DNA from: JBBSTY01 sp038235385
GTDB taxonomy: Bacteria; Actinomycetota; Acidimicrobiia; Acidimicrobiales; Acidimicrobilacustridaceae
Length of the DNA stretch: 10,649 nucleotides
Assembly (NCBI GenBank): GCA_038235385.1
Contig: JBBSTY010000139.1
Span: 1 to 10,649, forward strand
Reading direction: 5' to 3'
Position 1 is the first letter of the stretch. Each line of letters starts with the position of its first letter. A model generated the notes under the pieces. It was not told where the DNA came from. It was given only the letters and a program-made list of their open reading frames with translations, and did not search any database. Position numbers and translations under genes: made by a program. Of this stretch, positions 1 through 6,100 are shown piece by piece.

Positions 1-59
1 CCCCCCCCCCCCCCCGCCCCGGGGGCGCCCGGGGGGGGCCCCCGGGGGGCCCCCCCCCG
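1..59. other. C/G-only homopolymer tract, probable contig-end artefact
   Basis: The first 59 bases have no A or T. They consist of runs such as 15 C, 8 G, 6 G and 9 C, ending just before the first A at position 60. Normal sequence with mixed composition begins soon after (first T at 71). Even in a high-GC genome, coding or intergenic DNA does not look like this. Dark-cycle poly-G reads and their complement at a contig edge are the likeliest source. A genuine GC-homopolymer element is possible but less likely. The stretch 60-123 downstream of the crotonase stop codon shows no gene. Confidence 0.75.
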
Positions 60-123
60 ACGCACCCCGGTGCCCCCCGGGCCAGCGCACGGCGCTGAGG
101 GTCGCCGGCCGGCACGTGCAGTG

Positions 124-837
124 TCAGGTGTTGACGACGAACGAGCCCTGATCGAGCGTCAGACCGGCGAGAACCTCGTCGGCCGTCGACCGACGCAGGT
201 ACTCGCGCGTGAGGGTGAAGGCCGGGCGGTTCAGCGAGCTCGCCAGCTCGCGGGCGTGGTCGATCGCGGTCGACTCGACATCGGCGAGGGCGACGACCTC
301 GTCGAGGTAGCCGGCCACGACCGCTCCGGCGGGGTCGTACACCCGGGCGAGTTGGATGGCCTCCACCAGTTCGGTGCGGGCCAACCGGTTCTCGGCGAAC
401 GCCAGCGCGCTCCGGGGCACCGGCATGCCGATGCGCACCTCGTTCATCCCGATCTTGTACGGGCCGTCGGCGCCGACCCGCAGATCCGCGGCCATCAGCA
501 GGATCGCTCCCATCGCCAGGGAGTGGCCGGTGGCGGCGATGACGACCGGTATGGGGCTGGTGAACACCGAGTGGGCGAGCTCGATCCCGGCCGTGAGCAG
601 CCCGATCGCCTGCTCCGGGCCGGCGGTCATGGTCGCGAGGTCGAACCCGGCGGAGAACTTGCCCTCCCGTCCGACGAGCACCACCGCGCCCGCCTCGTCC
701 GACGCCCGGCGCAGCGACGTGCCGAGCGCGTCGACCACGGCGTGGGAGAGGGCGTTGGCCTTGCCGTCGTCGATGCGGATGACGGCCACCTCGCCATCGA
801 GCTCGTAGCGGACGGTCGTGGCGATGTCGTCGGTCAT
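124..837 (-). CDS. Crotonase / enoyl-CoA hydratase family protein
   Basis: This 237-residue protein belongs to the crotonase (enoyl-CoA hydratase/isomerase) superfamily, cytosolic enzymes that stabilise a CoA-thioester enolate in an oxyanion hole. The first oxyanion-hole segment is visible as GREGKFSAGFDL (56-67), with the usual SAGxD pattern. The second is ATGHSLAMGA (102-111), followed by LLMAADLRVG. Glu133 in the GMNEVRIGM segment lines up with the second catalytic glutamate of rat crotonase (Glu164). The position of the first (Glu144) is Ile112, so classical hydration is doubtful. The overall pattern resembles a short subfamily often annotated simply as crotonase/enoyl-CoA hydratase (recalled, not searched). 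Length is slightly below the usual 255-270. The ATG at 837 is the first in frame; the Shine-Dalgarno match (AGGT, 11 bases upstream) is weak. It is transcribed divergently from the lipoprotein gene. The substrate cannot be told. Confidence 0.9.
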   Translation of the reverse strand: MTDDIATTVRYELDGEVAVIRIDDGKANALSHAVVDALGTSLRRASDEAGAVVLVGREGKFSAGFDLATMTAGPEQAIGLLTAGIELAHSVFTSPIPVVIAATGHSLAMGAILLMAADLRVGADGPYKIGMNEVRIGMPVPRSALAFAENRLARTELVEAIQLARVYDPAGAVVAGYLDEVVALADVESTAIDHARELASSLNRPAFTLTREYLRRSTADEVLAGLTLDQGSFVVNT

Positions 838-883
838 GGCCGCACGCTACCTGCCGTCCCGTCAGCCTCGCAGACCGGTCTTC

Positions 884-906
884 GGTTCCCGCAGGTGTCG
901 GGAACC
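884..906. repeat. Perfect 8-bp inverted repeat with 7-base spacer
   Basis: GGTTCCCG (884-891) and CGGGAACC (899-906) are exact reverse complements separated by CAGGTGT. The repeat lies in the 132-base gap between two divergent genes, 63 bases before the lipoprotein start. It could be an operator for a dimeric regulator or an RNA hairpin. There is no T-tract after either arm, so it is not a standard terminator. Its right arm overlaps the proposed -35 element at 901-905. Confidence 0.6.
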
Positions 907-926
907 AGGTCGCGGATCGGGTCGTC
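901..926 (+). promoter_or_regulatory. Candidate ECF-sigma-type promoter for the DUF4349 lipoprotein gene
   Basis: GGAAC at 901-905 is followed after exactly 17 bases by CGTC at 923-926. This resembles the GGAAC-N16/17-CGTC/CGTT layout used by many extracytoplasmic-function sigma factors. The start codon at 970 would leave a leader of roughly 35 bases. The motif is short and could occur by chance in GC-rich DNA. No convincing housekeeping -35/-10 pair was seen in the same gap. Confidence 0.3.
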
Positions 927-969
927 ACATCCCCATTCGCCACCGTCGGTGGTTGGGAAGGGGAGCGAC

Positions 970-1914
970 ATGGTGAACGGACGTGGTCGGGCGAGCGCTC
1001 GGCTCATCACGGTGATGGCCGGAGGTGTGCTGGTGGTCGGCCTCGGCGTCTCGGCGTGCGGATCGAGCGCCGACTCGGCATCGGTGAGCGGTGCTCCTGG
1101 TGGAGCGGACGTCGTGAGGAACCAGGCCGCGTCGCCCGATGCGGAGCTCGCCGTTCCCGTGGCCGACGCCGCGTCGCTGAACACCGACGCACTCGGACAG
1201 GTGACGCCGCCGGCCGATCGGCCCGTGGTCTCTACCGCCGCGTTGACGGTCGAGACGAACGACGTCAGGGCCACCAAGCCACGGGCGCTCGCGATCATCG
1301 CAGTGAAGGACGGGTACCTCTTCGCCGACGAGAGCTCGTACGGGAAGGAGGCGACGTCGGTCCTGACCTTCAAGGTCCCGCCGGCGGCGTTCGCTCAGAC
1401 CCTCGACGACCTCGGCGGTCTCGGGGACCTCCGATCACAAGAGGTGTCGTCGGAGGACGTCACCGATCAGGTGATCGATCTGCAGAGCCGGATCACGGCC
1501 GCCGAGGGTTCGCTGGCGCGAACCGGAGCGTTGCTGGAGACGGCGACGGGCCTGCCCGAGCTCCGCCAGCTCGAGGACGAGTTCGCTCGGCGTCAGGTCG
1601 ATCTCGAGAAGCTGCGCGGCCAGCAGAAGACGCTTGCGGCACGAGTCGACTTCGCCACGGTGGTGCTCACCCTGCACGGTGCGGACGATTCGACACCCGC
1701 GCTCGCGCCCGGTGATCAGGCGGCGGCCCCGCCCGGCTTCACCGACGGCTGGGCCGGAGGCCTCGCCGTGGCGGCAACGATCGCCACCTTCGCCCTCGCA
1801 GGGTTCGGCGCGCTGTTGCCCTTCGTTCCGCTCGTCCTCGTGGCGTTCGCTCTGCTCAGGATCACCCGATGGCGAGCCCGACGCGATGGCCTGCCGGTGG
1901 CCGCGGACGTCTGA
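970..1914 (+). CDS. DUF4349 domain lipoprotein with C-terminal membrane segment
   Basis: This 314-residue protein is predicted to be exported and membrane-anchored. The N-terminus has basic residues (R5, R7, R11), a hydrophobic stretch (12-26) and a lipobox VSAC ending at Cys30, the probable lipidation site. A low-complexity Ser/Ala/Gly linker runs to about 85. Residues 86-240 match the DUF4349 pattern: a beta-rich part (STAALTVETNDV) with a segment around 110-135 (DGYLFADESSYG), then an amphipathic coiled-coil-like helix at about 165-225 (QVIDLQSRITAAEG through LEKLRGQQKTLAAR), then a strand VDFATVVLTLHG. A long hydrophobic segment at 262-298 and a basic tail complete the protein. The ATG at 970 was chosen because AGGGGAG lies four bases upstream and because it begins the signal sequence; the frame is open further upstream but that part is antisense to the crotonase gene. 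The molecular function of DUF4349 is unknown. A role in envelope sensing is speculation. Confidence 0.88.
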   Translation: MVNGRGRASARLITVMAGGVLVVGLGVSACGSSADSASVSGAPGGADVVRNQAASPDAELAVPVADAASLNTDALGQVTPPADRPVVSTAALTVETNDVRATKPRALAIIAVKDGYLFADESSYGKEATSVLTFKVPPAAFAQTLDDLGGLGDLRSQEVSSEDVTDQVIDLQSRITAAEGSLARTGALLETATGLPELRQLEDEFARRQVDLEKLRGQQKTLAARVDFATVVLTLHGADDSTPALAPGDQAAAPPGFTDGWAGGLAVAATIATFALAGFGALLPFVPLVLVAFALLRITRWRARRDGLPVAADV

Positions 1915-1982
1915 ACCCCGATCAGTCGCCGTCGGCGTCACCGAAGTGGCCGGCCGCGTCGGGTCCCGTAGGGTCGGTGGCC

Positions 1983-2633
1983 GTGCCCGATGTGATCCTG
2001 CCGGTCCTGAACGAGATCGATGCGATCGAATGGGTGCTGGCGCGGATGCCGCCCGGCTACCACCCGATCGTCGTCGACAACGGATCGGAGGACGGCTCGG
2101 CCGACCTCGCCCGCTCACTCGGCGCCGAGGTGATCGACGAACCCGTCCCGGGTTTCGGATCGGCGTGCTGGGCGGGACTCCGCGCGGCGTCGGCCGAGGT
2201 GGTGTGCTTCATGGATTGTGATGCGTCGCTCGACCCGCACGACCTCCCGACGGTGGCCGATCCCGTGCTCGCGGGGGAGGCCGACCTGGTGCTCGGCGCC
2301 CGCATCGCCGAGCCCGGCGCGTGGCCGGTCCACGCTCGCGTGGCCAACCGCGACCTGGCCGGCCGGCTCCGTCGGCGCTTCGGGTGGGACGTCCGTGACC
2401 TGGGCCCCATGCGGGCCGCACGGCGCGACGCGCTCCTCGGGCTCGATCTGCAGGATCGGCGGTCGGGCTGGCCGTTGGAGATGGCGCTGCGGGCGGGCAA
2501 CGCGGCGTGGCGGGTCCGGGAGGTCCCGGTGCCCTATCACCGGCGTGCGGGCGTGTCGAAGGTGACCGGCACCGTGTCGGGGACCGTCCGCGCCATCACC
2601 GACATGCGCGCGCAGCTCCGGGACCTCGGCTGA
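1983..2633 (+). CDS. Family 2 glycosyltransferase (GT-A fold)
   Basis: This is a GT2-family enzyme that should move a sugar from a nucleotide donor to an unknown acceptor in the cytosol. From the GTG at 1983 it is 216 residues. The N-terminal nucleotide-binding pattern is VILPVLNE (4-11) and IVVDNGSEDGSA (29-40). The DXD-type metal-site motif is MDCDASLDP (77-85), with Asp78 and Asp80. A WPLEMALRAG segment (163-172) carries the acidic residue often used as base. The HRRAGVSKVTGT segment (186-197) matches the C-terminal arginine/serine/lysine pattern of dolichol-phosphate-mannose-synthase-like GT2 proteins. There are no membrane segments. Start choice: AGGG (1970-1973) sits nine bases before GTG 1983. 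The alternative ATG at 1869 has AGGA seven bases upstream, but would overlap the preceding gene by 46 bases and add 38 low-complexity residues before the conserved fold; GTG 1977 is also possible. It converges with the DUF2064 gene. Confidence 0.88.
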   Translation: MPDVILPVLNEIDAIEWVLARMPPGYHPIVVDNGSEDGSADLARSLGAEVIDEPVPGFGSACWAGLRAASAEVVCFMDCDASLDPHDLPTVADPVLAGEADLVLGARIAEPGAWPVHARVANRDLAGRLRRRFGWDVRDLGPMRAARRDALLGLDLQDRRSGWPLEMALRAGNAAWRVREVPVPYHRRAGVSKVTGTVSGTVRAITDMRAQLRDLG

Positions 2634-2636
2634 TCA

Positions 2637-2654
2637 CGACCTGATCGAAGGTCG
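2637..2654. terminator. Possible bidirectional hairpin in the convergent gap
   Basis: CGACCT (2637-2642) and AGGTCG (2649-2654) can form a 6-bp stem with a 6-base loop. It sits in the 36-base gap between the convergent GT2 and DUF2064 genes, where a shared terminator would be expected. No T-tract follows on either strand, so intrinsic termination is uncertain. Confidence 0.3.
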
Positions 2655-2669
2655 GTGCGTCGGAGCGGG

Positions 2670-3335
2670 TCAGCCTTCGACCAGCCCGATGGTGGCCTCG
2701 ACCGCGGCGGCGAACCGGGAGCGGGGGATGGTCGCGGCGACGGCGCGGGCATCTGCCGCATCGTCCACATCGACGAGCGGCGAGGTCACCGCGACCTGGT
2801 AGCCGCACTCGAGGAGACGGGTGAACTGCCGACGGTAGGTGTCCTCCCGGCTCATCGGTACGCCCGTGATCGCGTCGGCGACGAGGTGGCGCAGCGCCAG
2901 GAGCCAGTAGCCGCCGTCGGCTGCGGGGCCGAGGACGGCATCGTGGGTCTCGAGGAGCGCGACGACGGCTCGGAGGTGATCGACGGTGATCTGGGGGGTG
3001 TCCATGCCGACCACGATCACCGGGTGGTCGGGTGCATCAGCGAAGCAGTGGGCGAACGCGGCGGTGAGGCGTTCGTCGAGGCTGTCGCCGTGCTGGGCGA
3101 TGATCTCGAACCCGTCGGGCAACCAGCGTCCCGGCGATCCGTCCAGGGCCAGGACACGGCGGGCGACCGGGAGCCCGGGACCGGCAGCGGCCGCGACCGT
3201 GGCGAGGGTGTCGGCGAGGCACGCCTCGGCGAGCGCGGCGGCCTGCTCCGGGGTGCACGGCGGACACAACCGGGTCTTGACCTGGCCGGGGACGGGTTCC
3301 TTGGCGATGACGAGGAGCTGCACCGGTGCGGTCAC
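2670..3335 (-). CDS. DUF2064 / TIGR04282-type CofC-like GT-A protein
   Basis: This 221-residue cytosolic protein has a GT-A/nucleotidyltransferase-like fold related to CofC and MobA. It shows the DUF2064 (TIGR04282) signatures in order: VIAKEPVPGQVKTRLCPP (9-26), the family loop that contacts nucleotide; GDSLDERLTAAF (83-94); VVGMDTPQI (108-116), the metal-binding GxDxP motif; and GPAADGGYWLLAL (136-148). A VDVDDAADA segment (188-196) is a common C-terminal family mark. The real start is the GTG at 3335. It overlaps the epimerase stop codon by four bases (GTGA), which suggests translational coupling and fits the lack of a strong ribosome site. The frame stays open upstream to 3935 but that part is antisense or out-of-frame shadow of the epimerase gene. 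In other bacteria this family has been named after arsenosugar biosynthesis clusters, but nothing here shows arsenic chemistry. The donor and acceptor are unknown. Confidence 0.9.
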   Translation of the reverse strand: MTAPVQLLVIAKEPVPGQVKTRLCPPCTPEQAAALAEACLADTLATVAAAAGPGLPVARRVLALDGSPGRWLPDGFEIIAQHGDSLDERLTAAFAHCFADAPDHPVIVVGMDTPQITVDHLRAVVALLETHDAVLGPAADGGYWLLALRHLVADAITGVPMSREDTYRRQFTRLLECGYQVAVTSPLVDVDDAADARAVAATIPRSRFAAAVEATIGLVEG

Positions 3336-4399
3336 CCGCCGGCGTCCCGGAGCTCGGCGCGGGCGAAGCCGACCATCCCCTCGTCGAAGCCCACCGACGC
3401 AGTGAAGCCGAGGAGCTCGGTCGCCCGATCTGGCGACGCGAAGACGTGGCGGACATCGCCGAGGCGATAGCCCCCGACGACCTCGGGCGCCAGCGCGGTC
3501 GCTCCGCCGATCGCTGCGGCGAGGGCCTGCGCCATGTCGAGGACCGTGTGCGGTGAACCGGTGGCGACGTTGTAGCAACCCGAGGACACCTCGGAGGGCG
3601 GCTGCTCGAGCGCGGCGACGTTCGCCCGGGCGATGTCGTCGACGTGGATGAAGTCGCGCCGCTGACCGCCGTCCTCGAACACCCGTGGCGCCTCGCCACG
3701 CTCGGCCGCGGACCGGAAGATGCTGGCCACACCGGCGTAGGGCGTGTTGCGTGGCATCCGGGGTCCGTAGACGTTGTGGTAGCGGAGCGCGAGCCACGCC
3801 GACCCGTGCTCGCGCGCGTAGGCCGACACGAGGTGCTCCTGGTGGAGCTTGGTGGCCGCGTAGACGTTGCGCGGATCGACCGGCGCGTCCTCGGTGACCG
3901 GTTCGGGGTCCAACGGTCGGTCGCATCCAGGGCACCGAGGCTCGTAGTCCCCGGCCTCGAGGTGGACGATCGTACGAGGCCCGGGACGAACCTCGCCGTG
4001 GCGCTCGCAGCGGTAGCCGCCCTCGCCGTAGACCACCATGGAGCTGGCGAGCACGACTCGGCCGGCGAACGATCGATCGTGCATGGCTCGGAGCAGCGAC
4101 GCGGTGGCGCCGTCGTTGTGGGCGACGTAGTCCATGACGTCGGCGAAGTCGACGCCGAGCCCGACCATCGCCGCCTGATGGCAGACAGCATCGACACCGG
4201 CGACCGCCTGCCGGGCGACGTCGATGTCGCGCAGGTCGGCCCAGGTGTGGTCCGCCTCCGGGTTGAGGTAGTCGGGACGCCGGGAGTGGGCCGCCGGGTG
4301 GAGCCAGTCGACCACGGAGACCTCGTGGCCGCGCTCGACCAGCTGGTCGACGATCGCCGAACCGATGAACCCGGCGCCGCCGGTCACGAGCACGTGCAT
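3332..4399 (-). CDS. NAD-dependent epimerase/dehydratase (extended SDR) with Cys-rich insertion
   Basis: This 355-residue extended short-chain dehydrogenase resembles UDP-glucose-4-epimerase-type enzymes that modify nucleotide sugars. The NAD-binding loop is TGGAGFIGS (6-14). The catalytic site is ASSMVVYG (118-125) with YAATK (Tyr180, Lys184). Other family marks are RYHNVYGPR (206-214) and RRDFIHVDDIARA (247-259). Between the serine strand and the YxxxK helix lies an insertion of about 35 residues with CERH (131-134) and CPGC (156-159), which could hold a zinc ion. This insertion is absent from classical GalE/RmlB. The start ATG at 4399 was chosen because GAGGAG lies five bases upstream; the frame extends to 4492 but would run into the upstream gene. 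It lies 37 bases after the membrane protein gene and overlaps the DUF2064 gene by GTGA, so it is probably part of one operon. The substrate is not deducible. Confidence 0.92.
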   Translation of the reverse strand: MHVLVTGGAGFIGSAIVDQLVERGHEVSVVDWLHPAAHSRRPDYLNPEADHTWADLRDIDVARQAVAGVDAVCHQAAMVGLGVDFADVMDYVAHNDGATASLLRAMHDRSFAGRVVLASSMVVYGEGGYRCERHGEVRPGPRTIVHLEAGDYEPRCPGCDRPLDPEPVTEDAPVDPRNVYAATKLHQEHLVSAYAREHGSAWLALRYHNVYGPRMPRNTPYAGVASIFRSAAERGEAPRVFEDGGQRRDFIHVDDIARANVAALEQPPSEVSSGCYNVATGSPHTVLDMAQALAAAIGGATALAPEVVGGYRLGDVRHVFASPDRATELLGFTASVGFDEGMVGFARAELRDAGG

Positions 4400-4436
4400 G
4401 GGAGCTCCTCGGTCGTCGGGACGACGTCGTACGGGT

Positions 4437-5807
4437 TCACCAGTGGGCCTGGATGTACCAGGCGAGGACGATGGCCGAGGTGGCCTGGACACCCAGCCAG
4501 CCGCGCGTCACCCAGCCACGGCCGCCCAGCACCGCGGCTGCGGGGAGGACCCAGATGGTGAAGGGCAGCCAGATGCGTTCGACCTCGGCGTTCGAGAGCC
4601 CGGTCAGGTCCGCGGCCAAGACGGCAGCGAGCCCGCCCCCGACGATGATCCAGAGGCGCCGATCGCGCAGGAACGCCAATGCGACGAGGGTGGCCGGACC
4701 GATGACGAGGAACCAGGCGGCGATGTTGTTGACCAGGAAGTAGAGGTACGGGCGGTCGACGTCGAGCGTGTCGTACTCCACCCTGGTGGCGTCGAGGCCG
4801 GTGATCCACCAGAACCCGAAGGGGACGAACGCGAGGATCGCCGCGAACGCGACGAGGGTGGCGATGACCAGCGGACGCCACGCTCGGAGGGCGATCGCCA
4901 CGGTGAGGACGATGAGACCCATGAGGACGAGTCCGTAGCTGAACATGATCGAGACGGCCGCAACGACGCCGGCGGCGGCGGCGTACAGGTCGGCTCGGCG
5001 CCCGGTTCGCTTCGCCGCCAGGACCAGGAGGGTGACCATCCATGCCGCGGTTCCGGCGAACAGGGCATCGAACGTGATGGCCATCCACGTGGCTGTGGGC
5101 GCGAGGACGAGGAACGGAAGGGCTCGGCGTGCGTTCGCTTCGCCGGCGACCTCGCGCACCGCGATCAACACGGCGACGATGCCCGACGCCGCGACGGCGA
5201 GGGTGAGTGCCGCGATCGCGGTCTCGCCGCCGATGCCGATGCGGTCGAGGCCCGAGAGCAGGAGCGGGATGCCGGGGGGATGCGCCCGCACCTGGATGCT
5301 GTAGCCGGGGACCGCGTCGATGAACGTGGCGAGGAACTGGCGGGGGTCGCGGGTGAAGAGCGCGTGGGTCGGGGCGTAGTCGTCGGCCCAGTACAGGCCG
5401 CGCGTCAGCTCGCCGCCGCCGTCGACCGCAGCCAGTGCGATCCACCATGCCAGCGAACCCGCCCAGCCCGTCGCGAGCACCCAACCCCATCGGCATCGGG
5501 CTCCGAGGTGGGGCAGCGCGACCACGAGGGCGACCGCGGTCGCGACGGGGACGAGGAACCGGAGGTCGTGGTCGAAGCGGTAGCCGCCGAGGATGGGTGG
5601 CGTGTACAGGACGATGTTGCGTCCCTGGCTCTCGAGCCAGATGCCCCAGGTTCGGGTCAGGTACACCACCAGGAACCACACCGCCGTCACCGTGACGCCC
5701 ATCACGAGTACGTCGGCGCGCGACCTGCCGGTGCGCAGCGGTTGTTCGTCGGTCGCCGGGCCGGAGGTCGGGGGGGCCTCCGCGCCGCTCAGCGACGGTT
5801 GCGCCAC
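4437..5807 (-). CDS. Polytopic membrane protein, possible GT-C glycosyltransferase
   Basis: From the GTG at 5807 this is a 456-residue integral membrane protein with about ten or more hydrophobic helices and a short Pro/Ser-rich N-tail. A large polar loop follows the first few helices: WADDYAPTHALFTRDPRQF at about 140-158, then a VRAHPPGIPLLLSG segment (about 173-186). Acidic residues in the first big loop and an HPPG-type motif before the next helix resemble GT-C/PMT-like enzymes, which use polyprenyl-phosphate sugars outside the membrane. Near the C-terminus, NAEVERIWLPF (about 406-416) looks conserved. The exact family was not identified, so GT-C is inference. GTG 5807 was chosen because it overlaps the preceding gene by 19 bases; the ATG at 5888 would overlap it by 100 bases. 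The GTG lacks a clear ribosome site. The downstream neighbour is the epimerase, suggesting a shared glycan pathway. Confidence 0.8.
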   Translation of the reverse strand: MAQPSLSGAEAPPTSGPATDEQPLRTGRSRADVLVMGVTVTAVWFLVVYLTRTWGIWLESQGRNIVLYTPPILGGYRFDHDLRFLVPVATAVALVVALPHLGARCRWGWVLATGWAGSLAWWIALAAVDGGGELTRGLYWADDYAPTHALFTRDPRQFLATFIDAVPGYSIQVRAHPPGIPLLLSGLDRIGIGGETAIAALTLAVAASGIVAVLIAVREVAGEANARRALPFLVLAPTATWMAITFDALFAGTAAWMVTLLVLAAKRTGRRADLYAAAAGVVAAVSIMFSYGLVLMGLIVLTVAIALRAWRPLVIATLVAFAAILAFVPFGFWWITGLDATRVEYDTLDVDRPYLYFLVNNIAAWFLVIGPATLVALAFLRDRRLWIIVGGGLAAVLAADLTGLSNAEVERIWLPFTIWVLPAAAVLGGRGWVTRGWLGVQATSAIVLAWYIQAHW

Positions 5808-6016
5808 ATGCCGATCGCTTGGCCGAGGCCGGCTCCGAGCAGGACCATCAGAGCGAGGGCCAACCACAGGGGGAGGGTGAGGTTCCACACGAGGAGGGTG
5901 AGCTCGACCTGTTCGCTGTTCTGGGCCAGCAGGACCACGACGACGACCAGGGCGACGCCGGCGAGGATCAGGCGAGGCAGCGCAGAACGATCAGAGCTGG
6001 CTCGTTGGTCCGACAT
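5789..6016 (-). CDS. LapA / DUF1049 family small membrane protein
   Basis: This 75-residue protein has the LapA (DUF1049) layout. A short charged N-tail is followed by a first membrane helix (about 15-31), the family motif AQNSEQVELTLLVW (31-44), and a second helix (about 48-68) ending in a basic tail (WRNRR). In Gram-negative bacteria LapA/LapB-type proteins act in lipopolysaccharide assembly control; in actinobacteria the role is not established, so only the domain name should be carried over. The ATG at 6016 has GAGGT five bases upstream. Its 3' end overlaps the start of the membrane-protein gene, so the two are probably cotranscribed. Confidence 0.88.
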   Translation of the reverse strand: MSDQRASSDRSALPRLILAGVALVVVVVLLAQNSEQVELTLLVWNLTLPLWLALALMVLLGAGLGQAIGMWRNRR

Positions 6017-6055
6017 CGGTTACCTCGCTGGAGCTCGATGGCCGGGAGCGGACAC

Positions 6056-6081
6056 CATGGCCGAGAGGCTAGCGGGCCATG
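6056..6081. repeat. 7-bp inverted repeat between DUF3097 and LapA genes
   Basis: CATGGCC (6056-6062) and GGCCATG (6075-6081) are perfect reverse complements with a 12-base loop. They sit in the 84-base gap between the DUF3097 stop and the LapA start on the minus strand. The stem could be a terminator for DUF3097, an operator or a leader hairpin for the LapA-led operon. No T-tract follows. An extra ATGGCC copy lies at 6038-6043. Confidence 0.4.
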
Positions 6082-6100
6082 CGTCGCTCACCCTGCGGCA

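Noticed and set aside
70..969. N-terminal extension of the lipoprotein frame by 300 codons
   Set aside because: The extension is antisense to the crotonase gene and would bury the signal peptide and lipobox internally. The ATG at 970 has a strong ribosome site.
834..1373. Minus-strand open frame of 179 codons opposite the lipoprotein gene
   Set aside because: Biased, domain-free composition and full antisense overlap with a well-supported lipoprotein gene.
2670..3335. Arsenosugar biosynthesis as the function of the DUF2064 protein
   Set aside because: Although this family name appears in arsenosugar annotation, no arsenic methyltransferase, radical SAM or arsenic-resistance gene lies in the window.
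3336..3935. N-terminal extension of the DUF2064 frame
   Set aside because: It overlaps the epimerase coding sequence in another frame and gives an Arg/Ala-rich product. Conserved DUF2064 sequence begins right after the GTG at 3335.
5808..5888. Upstream ATG start for the polytopic membrane protein
   Set aside because: It would overlap the LapA gene by 100 bases and add only Pro/Arg-rich residues.
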